DNA of 64,000 bases from Knoellia sp. p5-6-4 (GCF_029222705.1 NZ_JARGZF010000002.1:124001-188000), one strand, 5' to 3'. Shown: positions 49,666 through 63,975, numbered from the stretch's first letter. Numbers and translations: made by a program. Notes: generated from the letters alone by a model not told the origin.

Positions 49666-50792
49666 ACGCCGTCCGCAACTTCTTCCACTCGATCCGCGTC
49701 CGGCTCGGCAAGCTGCCCAAGTGGGCCCAGATCGTCCTCTGGGTACTCCTGGTCCTGCTGGTCTACCTGCTGCCGATCATCAACCCGCCGCTCATCACCA
49801 CGACCGACTCCGACTTCGCCTCCGTGCTCTTCTCGTGCGCGATGTACTCGCTCGTGGCCATCGGCCTCAACATCGTCATCGGCTACGCCGGCCTGCTCGA
49901 CCTCGGCTACGTCGGCTTCTTCGCCGTCGGTGCGTTCACGGTCGGCGTGCTGACCTCGGCCCACGGCACGGTGTCGCTGCTGCTCGCCTTCCCCGTCGCG
50001 ATGGCGGTCACGCTGATCTCCGGCGTGCTGCTCGGCGCCCCCACCCTCCGGGTGCGCGGTGACTACCTGGCCATCGTGACTCTCGGCTTCGGCGAGATCA
50101 TCCGCCTCGTGCTGCTCAACACCGAGTGGCTCGGTGGCGCGTCCGGCATCGCCAACATCCCCTCGCCGCCGAGCTGGGCGATCTTCGAGATCCCGCACAT
50201 CACCTGGCAGGGCTTGACGGCCTTCGTCGACCTCGAGACCACGACCACGTTCCTCGAGTTCAGCGTCGTCGACGCGGTGCCGTTCTACTGGCTCGCTCTG
50301 ACCCTCGTGCTCGTCGTGCTCTTCCTCGACTGGCTCATGCAGAACTCCCGCGTGGGTCGTGCCTGGGAGGCCACCCGCGAGGACGAGGACGCCGCCGAGC
50401 TCATGGGCGTGCCGACGTTCCGGTTCAAGCTGCTGGCGTTCGCCACCGGCGCGGCCATCGGCGGCCTGTCGGGCGCTCTCTTCGCCACCCGGCAGGGCTT
50501 CATCAACCCTGACAACTTCTCGATCATCTACTCGGTGCTCTTCGTCGCCATGGTCGTCGTCGGTGGTCAGGGCAACCGCTGGGGCGTCGTCGCGGCGGCC
50601 GTGCTGCTCATCTGGCTGCCCGAGAAGTTCCGCTTCCTCGCGGACGGCCGCTACCTGCTGTTCGGCCTCGCCCTGATGGCGCTGGCCATCTTCCGCCCCC
50701 AGGGCCTGCTGCCACCCAAGCGCAGCGTCCGGGCGAAGCAGGCCGAGGAAGAGGAAGCCGAGATCCTGGAGGAGGGACACGCCCATGCCTGA
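49662..50792 (+). CDS. livM: Branched-chain amino acid ABC transporter permease LivM
   Basis: 376 residues with about ten helices, GYAGLLDLGYVGFFAVGAF and REDEDAAELMGVPTFRFKL, the LivM pattern. The C-terminus ends with charged EEEEAEILEEGHAHA. It overlaps livG by 8 nt. Confidence 0.92.
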   Translation: MNAVRNFFHSIRVRLGKLPKWAQIVLWVLLVLLVYLLPIINPPLITTTDSDFASVLFSCAMYSLVAIGLNIVIGYAGLLDLGYVGFFAVGAFTVGVLTSAHGTVSLLLAFPVAMAVTLISGVLLGAPTLRVRGDYLAIVTLGFGEIIRLVLLNTEWLGGASGIANIPSPPSWAIFEIPHITWQGLTAFVDLETTTTFLEFSVVDAVPFYWLALTLVLVVLFLDWLMQNSRVGRAWEATREDEDAAELMGVPTFRFKLLAFATGAAIGGLSGALFATRQGFINPDNFSIIYSVLFVAMVVVGGQGNRWGVVAAAVLLIWLPEKFRFLADGRYLLFGLALMALAIFRPQGLLPPKRSVRAKQAEEEEAEILEEGHAHA

Positions 50793-51690
50793 GACCACGC
50801 CGGAGAACCCGGCCCCCCGTCACGACGGCCCCCTCGGCGCCACCCGGCCCGAGGACGTCAGCGAGACCCCCGACACGTCGGTCGACATCAGCGTCGAGGA
50901 GGTGGCGCACCTGCCCAAGGGCAAGATGCTCGAGGTCGACGACGTCACCCTCCGCTTCGGTGGCGTCACCGCCCTCGACGGCGTCTCGTTCCACATCAAC
51001 ACCGGTGAGATCCTCGGCCTGATCGGCCCGAACGGTGCCGGCAAGACCACCTGCTTCAACGTCATGACCGGCGTGTACCAGCCCACGTCGGGCGGGGTGC
51101 GCTTCATGAGCGAGCCGCTGGGCAGGCGCAAGAAGTTCCAGATCACCAAGCTGGGCATCGCGCGCACGTTCCAGAACATCCGCCTGTTCCACAACATGAC
51201 GGCCCTGGAGAACGTGCTCGTCGGCGCCGACGCGCACCACTCCACCGGCATCGGGTCCGCGCTGCTGCGGCTGCCGAAGCACCGGGCCGAGGAGGCCGAG
51301 GGCATGGAGCGCGCCCAGGAGCTGCTCAAGTTCATGGGCCTGGAGCGACGGGCCGACGAGCTGGCCCGCAACCTGCCCTACGGCGACCAGCGGCGGCTCG
51401 AGATCGCCCGGGCGCTCGCCACGAACCCCAAGCTCCTCTGCCTCGACGAGCCCGCGGCCGGCTTCAACCCGGCGGAGAAGGTCAAGCTCATGGAGCTGAT
51501 CCAGACCATCCGCGACCAGGGCTACACCGTGCTGCTCATCGAGCACGACATGAAGCTGGTCATGGGCGTCACCGACCGGATCGTCGTGCTGGAGTTCGGC
51601 AAGAAGATCGCCGAGGGCCTGCCAGCCGAGATCCGTGACAACCCTGCCGTGATCGCGGCCTACCTGGGAGTTGATGAGAGTGCTTCTTGA
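50785..51690 (+). CDS. livG: Branched-chain amino acid ABC transporter ATP-binding protein LivG
   Basis: 301 residues. Walker A GPNGAGKTT, signature LPYGDQRRLEIARAL and Walker B LLCLDEPAAGFNP, the LivG type. The first ~45 residues are an acidic extension not found in typical LivG. ATG overlapping livM by 8 nt. Confidence 0.9.
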   Translation: MPETTPENPAPRHDGPLGATRPEDVSETPDTSVDISVEEVAHLPKGKMLEVDDVTLRFGGVTALDGVSFHINTGEILGLIGPNGAGKTTCFNVMTGVYQPTSGGVRFMSEPLGRRKKFQITKLGIARTFQNIRLFHNMTALENVLVGADAHHSTGIGSALLRLPKHRAEEAEGMERAQELLKFMGLERRADELARNLPYGDQRRLEIARALATNPKLLCLDEPAAGFNPAEKVKLMELIQTIRDQGYTVLLIEHDMKLVMGVTDRIVVLEFGKKIAEGLPAEIRDNPAVIAAYLGVDESAS

Positions 51691-52399
51691 GGTTGACGAC
51701 CTCTGCGTCAACTACGGACGCATCGAGGCCATCCGCAACATCTCGTTCACGGTCGACGAGGGCGAGATCGTCACGCTGATCGGCGCCAACGGCGCCGGCA
51801 AGACGACCACGATGAAGACGGTGTCGGGCCTGCGCCCGGTGCGGCTGGGGTCGATCCGCTTCCAGGGCAAGGACATCACGAACATGCCCGCCCACGAGCG
51901 GCCCGTGCTCGGGATCGCCCAGTCCCCCGAGGGTCGCGGCTGCTTCGTCGGCATGACGGTCACCGAGAACCTCGACATGGGGGCCTACGCCCGCAAGGAC
52001 CGCAAGACGCCGAAGATCAACGAGGACCGCGACCGCGTCTTCGGGCTCTTCCCGCGCCTGGCGGAGCGGCGCTCCCAGGTGGCCGGCACCATGTCCGGCG
52101 GCGAGCAGCAGATGCTGGCGATCGGGAGGGCCCTCATGGCCAACCCGAAGCTGCTGCTGCTCGACGAGCCGTCGATGGGCCTCGCGCCCAAGCTCATCCA
52201 GCAGATCTTCGACATCATCACGGAGATCAACGAGCAGGGCACCACCGTGCTGCTCGTCGAGCAGAACGCCGCCCAGGCGCTCAAGCGGGCCCACCGCGCC
52301 TACATCCTCGAGACGGGCGAGATCGTCCGCGAGGGCACCGGCGCCGAGCTGGCCGCCGACCCGGCCGTGAAGGCGGCCTACCTCGGCGGCGACGCCTGA
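51674..52399 (+). CDS. livF: Branched-chain amino acid ABC transporter ATP-binding protein LivF
   Basis: 241 residues. Walker A GANGAGKTT, signature MSGGEQQMLAIGRAL, Walker B LLLLDEPSMGLAP. Last gene of the liv operon. The start is uncertain: TTG at 51671, ATG at 51674 and GTG at 51680 are all in frame; a GGGAG ribosome site sits 9 bases before the GTG. The gene begins inside livG, so translation is coupled. Confidence 0.9.
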   Translation: MRVLLEVDDLCVNYGRIEAIRNISFTVDEGEIVTLIGANGAGKTTTMKTVSGLRPVRLGSIRFQGKDITNMPAHERPVLGIAQSPEGRGCFVGMTVTENLDMGAYARKDRKTPKINEDRDRVFGLFPRLAERRSQVAGTMSGGEQQMLAIGRALMANPKLLLLDEPSMGLAPKLIQQIFDIITEINEQGTTVLLVEQNAAQALKRAHRAYILETGEIVREGTGAELAADPAVKAAYLGGDA

Positions 52400-52412
52400 C
52401 AGAACCAACCCC

Positions 52413-52436
52413 TGTATGCCGCGGGCACGGCATACA
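52413..52436. repeat. Convergent pair of the recurrent 8-bp word
   Basis: TGTATGCCG and CGGCATACA face each other across six bases, giving a perfect 9-bp inverted repeat. It stands beside the main livF/uvrA terminator. In Haemophilus and Neisseria such pairs of uptake words act as terminators, so the same may hold here. Confidence 0.75.
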
Positions 52437-52438
52437 AC

Positions 52439-52475
52439 GCGAAGGCCCCCGAGGTGCGTCCTCGGGGGCCTTCGC
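52439..52475. terminator. Bidirectional terminator between livF and uvrA
   Basis: GCGAAGGCCCCCGAGG pairs perfectly with CCTCGGGGGCCTTCGC (16 bp) over the 5-base loop TGCGT. It separates the convergent livF and uvrA genes. Confidence 0.85.
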
Positions 52476-52498
52476 GCTGGGTCGGCCTGCGCGCTGGG

Positions 52499-55594
<3,096 letters not shown>

Positions 55595-55694
55595 GCTATG
55601 TGCCCCCACCGACAGCCGCCGCATCACGGCCTGCGGGGCAGGACGTCGACGAGGTGCGGTGCCGCGGGCTCGGCCAGCAGATAGCGTCAGGCGC

Positions 55695-56426
55695 ATGAGT
55701 CATGCCTACCCCCTCGAGGGGGACCTCGCCCTTGTCGACGGGGCCACCCGTGCCCTGCTGCGCACCGCCGCCCGGCTGCGTGACGCCGACCTCGCCGTGC
55801 CGTCGCTCTGCGACGGCTGGACCCGGGGCCACGTGCTGGCCCACGTGGCGCGCAACGCCGAGGCCATCGGGCGGCTCGCGGACTGGGCGGTGACCGGCGA
55901 GCCCCAGGAGATGTACCCCGGCGGCACGGAGCGACGAGACGCGGACATCGAGGCCGGCGCCGACCGGGACGCCGACGAGCAGCTCCGCGACCTCGAGGAC
56001 ACGGCGCAGGCGTTGGCGCAGGTGCTCCCCCGGCTCGTCGACGGGATCGTCGCGTCCGAGGTCGAGATGCGCGGCGGCCACCTGGTGGCCTCACGCACGC
56101 TGCCGTTCCTGCGGCTGCGGGAGGTCGTGCTGCACCACGTCGACCTCGACGCGGGCTACACCCTCGCCGACGTCGACGGCGACGTGCTCGTGCGGCTCCT
56201 CGATGACGCGGTCGGCCGGCTGCGGCTGTCGCGCCGGGCGCCGTCCGTGACGCTTCGCACCGACGAGGGCGAGTCCTGGGAGGTCGGCCAGCCGGACGGA
56301 GAGGGCCCTGGGGCCACCGAGGTGACCGGCCCGCGGCACGGCCTGCTCCTCTGGCTCGCCCGCCGCATCGGCTCGGGTGTCACCAGCAGCAGCGGAGGGC
56401 TGCCCGACCTGCCGCGAGGCGCCTGA
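55695..56426 (+). CDS. Maleylpyruvate isomerase family mycothiol-dependent enzyme (DinB-like)
   Basis: 243 residues: N-terminal DinB/MDMPI four-helix domain with [21 protein letters not shown], the typical histidine H-x-A-R-N motif, and a C-terminal second domain. Family members use mycothiol as cofactor. The ATG is on the strand opposite to uvrA, about 100 bp away. Substrate unknown. Confidence 0.85.
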   Translation: MSHAYPLEGDLALVDGATRALLRTAARLRDADLAVPSLCDGWTRGHVLAHVARNAEAIGRLADWAVTGEPQEMYPGGTERRDADIEAGADRDADEQLRDLEDTAQALAQVLPRLVDGIVASEVEMRGGHLVASRTLPFLRLREVVLHHVDLDAGYTLADVDGDVLVRLLDDAVGRLRLSRRAPSVTLRTDEGESWEVGQPDGEGPGATEVTGPRHGLLLWLARRIGSGVTSSSGGLPDLPRGA

Positions 56427-56431
56427 ACGCC

Positions 56432-57127
56432 TCAGCCTGCGTTGGCGCGCTTGTGGAGCCCCGAGGTGCCCTGCACCCCGGCGCGCCGGGCGATGGCGAC
56501 GGCCGCCAGCGCGGAGTGCACCTTCAGCTTGTGCAGGATGCTCTGCACGTGCGTGCGCACGGTGTTGGGCGAGACGTGCAGCAGCTCGCCGATCTCGTTG
56601 CGCGACATCCCCTCCACCAGGCAGCCGAGCACGTCGAGCTCGCGCTGGGTCAGGCTGCGGATGCCCTCCGCCTCCGACACCGACGCCTGCGGCTGGCCGG
56701 AGAGCGAGACCAGGACGTTGGTCAGCAGGGCCGCCGGGATGTGGGTCTCGCCGCGGGCCACGCCCCTCAGGGCGCCGGTCAGCGACTCGATGTTCGCCGT
56801 CTTGTTGACCCAGCCGCGGATGCCAGACTGCACCGCCTCGAGGACCATCTCTCCCCCCTCGGCGCCGGTGACCACGACGATCCCGGTCTGCGGCCACCGG
56901 CGGAGGATCTCGCGCCCGAGGGCGAGGCCGTCCTCCTCGCCCAGGATGAGGTCGAGGGTCACCACGTCGCACGGGGTGGTGGACAGCACCTCGAGCGCCT
57001 GCTCGGTGTTCATCGCCTTGCCGACCACCACGACATCGGGCTCGTCCGCGAGCCTGACGGCGAGCGCGTCCACGAACACCTGGTGGTCGTCGACGATGAC
57101 GACCCGAATGGGCTTCTCCATGTTCAT
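56432..57127 (-). CDS. NarL/FixJ-type response regulator 1
   Basis: 231 residues. Receiver domain with VIVDDHQ and phosphoacceptor near D59 (VVTLDLILGEEDG), then a LuxR-type helix-turn-helix (LTQRELDVLGCLVEGMSRNEIGELL). Start assigned to the ATG giving MNMEKPIRVVIV; GTG three bases up or an inner ATG are alternatives. It may share a histidine kinase with the gene downstream in the block. Confidence 0.87.
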   Translation of the reverse strand: MNMEKPIRVVIVDDHQVFVDALAVRLADEPDVVVVGKAMNTEQALEVLSTTPCDVVTLDLILGEEDGLALGREILRRWPQTGIVVVTGAEGGEMVLEAVQSGIRGWVNKTANIESLTGALRGVARGETHIPAALLTNVLVSLSGQPQASVSEAEGIRSLTQRELDVLGCLVEGMSRNEIGELLHVSPNTVRTHVQSILHKLKVHSALAAVAIARRAGVQGTSGLHKRANAG

Positions 57128-57204
57128 CACACTGCCGCCTACACGTCGTGTGCGGACCCCGCCTCGGTCCGATCTCCGTCTACGTCAATAGGATGAGCGG
57201 CTCG

Positions 57205-57855
57205 TCAGCGCATGTGCGCCGGCCAGGTCCCCTCCGAGGCGTGCGCGGCCATGAGCGCGGCCGCCTGCAGGCGGGAGTGCACGCCCAGCTTGGTCAGCAG
57301 GTTCTGCACGTGGGTGCGGGCCGTGCTGCGCTGCACGCCCAGCGTCTCGGCCATCTGCTCGGTGGTCTGGCCCTCCATGATGCAGCGCATGACCTCCCAC
57401 TCCCGGTCGGTCAGGAACTGAAGGGCCCAGAGCGGGTCGTCGCTCGGCTTCTGGGGCCGCAGCGCCTGCTGCAGGAGGGCGGGGTCGACCGCGACGTGGC
57501 CGTTGGCGGCCTGGCTGAGCTTGTCGACGATCTCGGCGATCGGCTTCTCCTTGCCGACGTAGCCCGACGCCCCCTCCGCGATGGCGCGCCCGACGACCGC
57601 GTGGTCCGACTCGGCCGAGAGCATGACCACCTTCGTCTCGGGACTGGCCTCCCGGATCCGCCGGATGGCGGTCAGCGAGGAGCCGTCCGGGAAGTTCACG
57701 TCGAGCAGCACCACGTCGGGTCGGTACTCGCCTGCAGCCTGGACGGCGTCGTCGGCGTTGGACACCAGCGCGACCACGTCATGCCCCCGCTCCCCCAGGG
57801 CCAGGCCCAGGGCTTCGAGCAGGAGTCGGTGGTCGTCGCAGACCACCAGCCTCAT
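57205..57855 (-). CDS. NarL/FixJ-type response regulator 2
   Basis: 216 residues. Receiver with CDDHRLLLEAL and D52 (VVLLDVNFPDG), and a LuxR helix-turn-helix (LTDREWEVMRCIMEGQTTEQM). The ATG overlaps the histidine kinase stop as ATGA, so it is the direct partner. Confidence 0.9.
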   Translation of the reverse strand: MRLVVCDDHRLLLEALGLALGERGHDVVALVSNADDAVQAAGEYRPDVVLLDVNFPDGSSLTAIRRIREASPETKVVMLSAESDHAVVGRAIAEGASGYVGKEKPIAEIVDKLSQAANGHVAVDPALLQQALRPQKPSDDPLWALQFLTDREWEVMRCIMEGQTTEQMAETLGVQRSTARTHVQNLLTKLGVHSRLQAAALMAAHASEGTWPAHMR

Positions 57856-58496
57856 GACGCGACCGACTCGGTGTGGCTGTGCGGGGCGACCGAGTGCAGG
57901 CAGATGTCTGCCTCCGCGCCGCCCGTCGCGCCGGCGCGGAGGTCGAAGGTGCCGTCGCAGGCGGCAACCATGGCACGGGTGGTCGTCAGCCCCAGCGACG
58001 TCCGCGAGGCGATCTTGCCCAGACCCGGTCCGTCGTCCGTGATCGTGAGGTGGACGCACTCGGGCTCCCCCTCGACGGCGACGCGAACGTGCCCCCCGGT
58101 GCCCGCGGCCCGGATCGCGTTGTCGAGCACGCACGACACGGCACGTCCCAGGGCCACTGGTCGAGCCCAGGCCTGCACGGTGTCCTCGACGTCGAGACTG
58201 ATGTCGCACCCGGCGGTCGGCTGTGCCCGGTGCACGGCGAGCGCGGCCAGCTCGGCCACGTCCACGGGCTGCACCGTGTCGGTTGCGGCGTCCGTGAGCA
58301 CGGTGTCGACGAGCTGGCTCAGCCAGCGCGCCTGGTCGGTGATGACCTCCATCTTCCGGTCGACGTCGCCGTTGCCGGAGTCGGACAGAAGGAGGATGGC
58401 GGCCAGTGGCTGGCGCAGGTCGTGACAAAGCGCGCGGATCGTGTCGATGTCCCTGGACGACGCGGCGCGAGACAAGCCTTCTACGAGAGCGGTCAT
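57852..58496 (-). CDS. Soluble sensor histidine kinase (short, no membrane segment)
   Basis: 214 residues. H-box LCHDLRQPLAAIL with H25, N-box LDNAIRAAG and G-boxes DDGPGLG and SLGLTTTRAM. No transmembrane or PAS sensor is visible, so it must receive its signal inside the cell or through another protein. FixL-like H-box suits the FixJ-type regulators next to it. Confidence 0.87.
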   Translation of the reverse strand: MTALVEGLSRAASSRDIDTIRALCHDLRQPLAAILLLSDSGNGDVDRKMEVITDQARWLSQLVDTVLTDAATDTVQPVDVAELAALAVHRAQPTAGCDISLDVEDTVQAWARPVALGRAVSCVLDNAIRAAGTGGHVRVAVEGEPECVHLTITDDGPGLGKIASRTSLGLTTTRAMVAACDGTFDLRAGATGGAEADICLHSVAPHSHTESVAS

Positions 58497-58668
58497 GTGC
58501 GTTCCTCACCCAATTTCACGACCGGTGCGCCAGCACCCCCTGCTGGCACTCCCCTGTCGTGACCGCTCCAACGTAGGTCCGTCGAAATACAGCGGACAAT
58601 AGTTATTCGGGACTAAGCCGCTGCCCGTAGCCCGGTCTGGTCACTCCGTCCATTGCAGGATGGGACCC

Positions 58669-59331
58669 ATGACGTACACCGGAGATGTGAAGCCCGGCGG
58701 CCCTGCCGCCGTACGAGAACTGGCACAGGCGACCATCCGCAAGCTCGCCGTCTCGGAGATGGCCAACAACGTCTACCTCCTCACCTCTCGGCGCACCGGT
58801 GCCCAGCTCCTGGTCGACGCGGCCGCCGACCCGGATGCCTGCCTGGCCCTGGTGCGCGACGGAGGCGGGCGTCTCGACCTCGTGGTGACCACCCACTCCC
58901 ACTGGGACCACCACCGCGCCCTCGCGGAGGTCGTCGCGGCGACAGGAGCGCCCACTGCGGCCGGGGTGGACGACGCCGACGAGCTGCCCGTGCACCCGGA
59001 CCGGCTGCTGCGCCACGGTGACCGGATCGAGGTCGGCGACCTGCTCCTCGACGTCGTCCACCTGCGCGGCCACACGCCCGGCTCGGTCGCGCTGGCCTAC
59101 CGCGACCCGGAGCGAGGCACCCACCTGTTCACCGGTGACTCGCTCTTCCCGGGTGGAGTGGGCAACACCGCGAACCCCGGGCAGAGCTTCGACGCCCTCA
59201 TCGAGGACGTCACCGCCCGGGTGTTCGACGTCTACGACGACGACACCTGGGTCTACCCGGGCCACGGCGGCGACACGACGCTGGGCGCCGAGCGGCCGCA
59301 CCTGCAGGAGTGGCGCGACCGGCGCTGGTAG
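58669..59331 (+). CDS. MBL-fold metallo-hydrolase
   Basis: 220 residues. THSHWDHH (about 75-82) is the H-x-H-x-D-H metal motif; later HLRGHTPGS and FTGDSLFPGGVG supply further metal ligands. Related to hydroxyacylglutathione hydrolases. The ATG with AGGATGGGA upstream is preferred to one nine bases earlier. The 172 bp between this gene and the kinase are divergent and hold no gene. Confidence 0.87.
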   Translation: MTYTGDVKPGGPAAVRELAQATIRKLAVSEMANNVYLLTSRRTGAQLLVDAAADPDACLALVRDGGGRLDLVVTTHSHWDHHRALAEVVAATGAPTAAGVDDADELPVHPDRLLRHGDRIEVGDLLLDVVHLRGHTPGSVALAYRDPERGTHLFTGDSLFPGGVGNTANPGQSFDALIEDVTARVFDVYDDDTWVYPGHGGDTTLGAERPHLQEWRDRRW

Positions 59332-59351
59332 CCACTCACTACGGTGGGCGG

Positions 59352-60227
59352 GTGCCTCCCGCCGCTGCCGTCCCCGCCCCTGTGCTGGTCCTGGCCGCCG
59401 TCGTGTCCGTGCAGTTCGGCGGGGCCCTGGCGGCGACGCTGGTCCCGCAGGTCGGGGCCCCGGGCTCGGTCACCCTGCGGCTGCTCTTCGCCGCGCTGGT
59501 TCTGGGCGCGGTGGCCCGGCCCCGCCTGCGCGGGCACACCCGTCGGGCCTGGCTGACGGTCGCGCTCTTCGGCCTCGCGATGGGCCTGATGAACCTCGCC
59601 TTCTACGCCTCGCTCGTTCGGCTGCCCATCGGCGTCGCCGTGACCATCGAGTTCCTCGGGCCGCTGACCCTGGCGACGGTGCTGTCGCGCCGCACCGTCG
59701 ACGTCCTCGCGGTCGTCGCCGCTGGGGCCGGGGTGACCCTGATCTCCGAGGCACTGACCGTCCCCCTCGCCGACCTGGACTGGCTCGGGCTGGGACTGGC
59801 TGCGACGGCGGGCGCCTGTTGGGCGGCATACATCATCCTCAGCCGCCGCACGGGGGCGCAGTTCGAGAGCCTGGACGGCCTCGCCCTCGCCATGGGGGTC
59901 GCCCTGCTCGTCGTGGCGCCGTTCGGGCTCGGCACCGTGCCCCTGTGGACCGCGGAGGTCGTGGCCAAGGGGCTGGGCATCGCGCTGCTGTCGTCGGTGC
60001 TGCCCTACTCCCTGGAGCTGCTCGCGCTGCGGCGGCTCAGCGCGCGCGTGTTCGGCATCCTGCTCAGCCTCGAGCCGGCGGCCGCGGCGCTGGCCGGCTG
60101 GCTGGTGCTGGGGCAGCGGCTGACCCCGACCCAGCTCACCGGCATGGCGCTGGTCGTGCTGGCCAGCGCGGTCGTGCTGGGCGCGAGCCGCCCCAGGGAG
60201 CCGGCTGCCATCGCCTCAGCCGGCTGA
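59352..60227 (+). CDS. EamA-type (RhtA-like) exporter
   Basis: 291 residues with about ten membrane helices and the two EamA repeats; EFLGPLTLATVLSRR and LLSSVLPYSLELLALRRL are typical of RhtA amino acid exporters. Start at the GTG giving MPPAAAVPAPVLVL. The stop lies inside the last codons of terC on the other strand. Confidence 0.85.
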   Translation: MPPAAAVPAPVLVLAAVVSVQFGGALAATLVPQVGAPGSVTLRLLFAALVLGAVARPRLRGHTRRAWLTVALFGLAMGLMNLAFYASLVRLPIGVAVTIEFLGPLTLATVLSRRTVDVLAVVAAGAGVTLISEALTVPLADLDWLGLGLAATAGACWAAYIILSRRTGAQFESLDGLALAMGVALLVVAPFGLGTVPLWTAEVVAKGLGIALLSSVLPYSLELLALRRLSARVFGILLSLEPAAAALAGWLVLGQRLTPTQLTGMALVVLASAVVLGASRPREPAAIASAG

Positions 60228-61205
60228 GGACTCCAGGCGGTTGTCCCGACGGGTCTTGAGCAGGCTCGCGACCGTGGTGACGCCGAGGATGAGCACGATG
60301 GCGCCCAGGGAGACCGAGATCGGCACCTCGGGCACCGGCACGTGCTGGCCCCCGTTGATGAACGGCAGCTCGTTCTCGTGCAGCGCGTGCAGGAGCAGCT
60401 TGACGCCGATGAAGGCGAGCAGCACGGCCAGCCCCAGGCTGAGGTAGACGAGGCGCTTGAGGAGTCCGCCGATGAGGAAGTACAGCTGGCGCAGCCCCAT
60501 GAGCGCGAAGAGGTTGGCCGTCAGCACGAGGTACGGCTCCTTGGTGAGCCCGTAGATCGCGGGGATCGAGTCGAGGGCGAACAGCAGGTCGGTGGTGCCG
60601 AGGGCGAGGATGACGAAGAACATCGGGGTCGCCAGCCGCTTGGCGTCGACCCGGGTGAAGAGCTTGGTGCCGTGGTAGTCCTGCGTCGCCGGGAACCGGT
60701 GCTCCATGTAGCGCATGAAGCGGTTCTCCTCGTACTCGTCGTCGTCGCTCTCCCCCTCCCTGGCGAGCTTGATGGCGGTGTAGATGAGGAAGGCGCCGAA
60801 CAGGTAGAAGACCCAGGAGAAGTTGTTGATCGCCGCGGCGCCGAGGGCGATGAAGATGCCGCGCAGCACGATGGCGATGACGATGCCGATCATCAGGGCC
60901 GACTGCTGGTACTTCTCCGGCACCGCGAACTTGGCCATGATCAGCAGGAAGATGAACAGGTTGTCGACCGACAGCGAGTACTCCGTCAGCCAACCCGCGT
61001 AGTACTGACCGGCATAGGTCGAGCCGGCGAAGTACCAGATGCCGAGACCGAAGAGGATGGCGGCGCCGACGTAGACGCCCAGGGCCGTGCCGACCTCGCG
61101 GGTGCTCGGGACGTGCGGCCTGCGCGCGATGACGAAGATGTCGACGGCGAAGACCGCCATGGCGAGCCCGATGGTGACGAGCCAGACCCAGGTGGGGACG
61201 TTCAC
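60216..61205 (-). CDS. TerC family integral membrane protein
   Basis: 329 residues with seven to nine helices and the conserved acidic residues in LTEYSLSVDNLFIFLLIMAKF and GTTDLLFALDSIPAIYG. TerC/Alx proteins are linked to metal, especially manganese, handling. GTG start with AAGGAACC upstream. Preceded by a candidate manganese riboswitch. Confidence 0.9.
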   Translation of the reverse strand: MNVPTWVWLVTIGLAMAVFAVDIFVIARRPHVPSTREVGTALGVYVGAAILFGLGIWYFAGSTYAGQYYAGWLTEYSLSVDNLFIFLLIMAKFAVPEKYQQSALMIGIVIAIVLRGIFIALGAAAINNFSWVFYLFGAFLIYTAIKLAREGESDDDEYEENRFMRYMEHRFPATQDYHGTKLFTRVDAKRLATPMFFVILALGTTDLLFALDSIPAIYGLTKEPYLVLTANLFALMGLRQLYFLIGGLLKRLVYLSLGLAVLLAFIGVKLLLHALHENELPFINGGQHVPVPEVPISVSLGAIVLILGVTTVASLLKTRRDNRLESSAG

Positions 61206-61218
61206 TGATTGGTTCCTT

Positions 61219-61385
61219 CCGGTCACGTGCGTGACCGGAGGTCTCTCCCGCCCACTGCTGGCGGACCGGCTCCCCGGGCCCACCCCTGGTATGCCGTGGG
61301 CAGCTGGTGTGCCGTGGCAGTGGTGGGCCGTGATGACGAGGACGCCGCGTGGGGATACTCCCCCCCGATCGGTCCCCGTGAGTGT
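61219..61385 (-). ncRNA. Candidate yybP-ykoY Mn2+ riboswitch upstream of terC
   Basis: On the minus strand GGGGAGTA (61363-61356) is followed 17 bases later by CGTCATCA (61338-61331); both are the conserved loops of the yybP-ykoY (manganese) riboswitch, which commonly stands before terC/alx genes. GACCG and CGGTC could close the outer stem. Nearer the gene a CCGGTCAC-GCAC-GTGACCGG hairpin (61219-61238) ends just before the ribosome site and could be the switch platform. The region 61206-61512 holds no gene. Confidence 0.5.
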
Positions 61386-61512
61386 CCCAGACAGGCACAG
61401 GGCGCTCAAATCCGGTCCCCTCGTGGTCGTCCCTGGGCGTGCGCCAGAGGGCGACCGCGGGTAGGAAGGAGGTGCCGAACACGTTCGCGCGTCCAGCCGA
61501 AGGGAGCACGAG

Positions 61513-61785
61513 ATGCCTGCCAAGAAGTCACACGGACCCAGCGTCAAGGACCCCGAGCTCTACGAGGAGCTCCGTGAGGACGGTGCCTCCAAGGAGAAGG
61601 CCGCCCGAATCGCGAACGCCGCCAGCCGGTCGTCCCGCTCCGAGGTGGGCCGCAAGGGCGGGAAGAGCGGCGACTACGAGGACTGGAACGTGACCGACCT
61701 GCGCAGGCGCGCCGGGGAGATCGGCATCGAGGGCCGCTCCCGCATGAAGAAGGACGAGCTCATCAAGGCCCTTCGCACCCACTAG
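61513..61785 (+). CDS. Small Rho N-terminal-like (DUF7218) protein
   Basis: 90 residues, charged. The C-terminus WNVTDLRRRAGEIGIEGRSRMKKDELIKALR is a Rho N-domain/SAP-like helix-extension. The rest is Lys/Arg-rich with GPSVKDPELYEELREDG. The family is common in Actinobacteria; function unknown. AGGGAGCACGAG precedes the ATG. Convergent with uvrB. Confidence 0.85.
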   Translation: MPAKKSHGPSVKDPELYEELREDGASKEKAARIANAASRSSRSEVGRKGGKSGDYEDWNVTDLRRRAGEIGIEGRSRMKKDELIKALRTH

Positions 61786-61808
61786 CCCGGCTCAGGCCGG
61801 CTCAGCCC

Positions 61809-61857
61809 GAGCACGCCCCGGCTCGGCGCGGGCGTGTTCCGGCTCGGCCCGGCGTGC

Positions 61858-61859
<2 letters not shown>
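61809..61859. terminator. Inverted repeat between the DUF7218 and uvrB genes
   Basis: GAGCACGCC and GGCGTGCTC pair over a 33-base loop that itself contains GCC/GGC-rich stems. The right arm overlaps the uvrB stop. Candidate two-way terminator; no T-run. Confidence 0.35.

Positions 61860-63975
<2,116 letters not shown>

Noticed and set aside
55595-55694. LexA box in the uvrA leader
   Set aside because: No GAAC-N4-GTTC type sequence was found.
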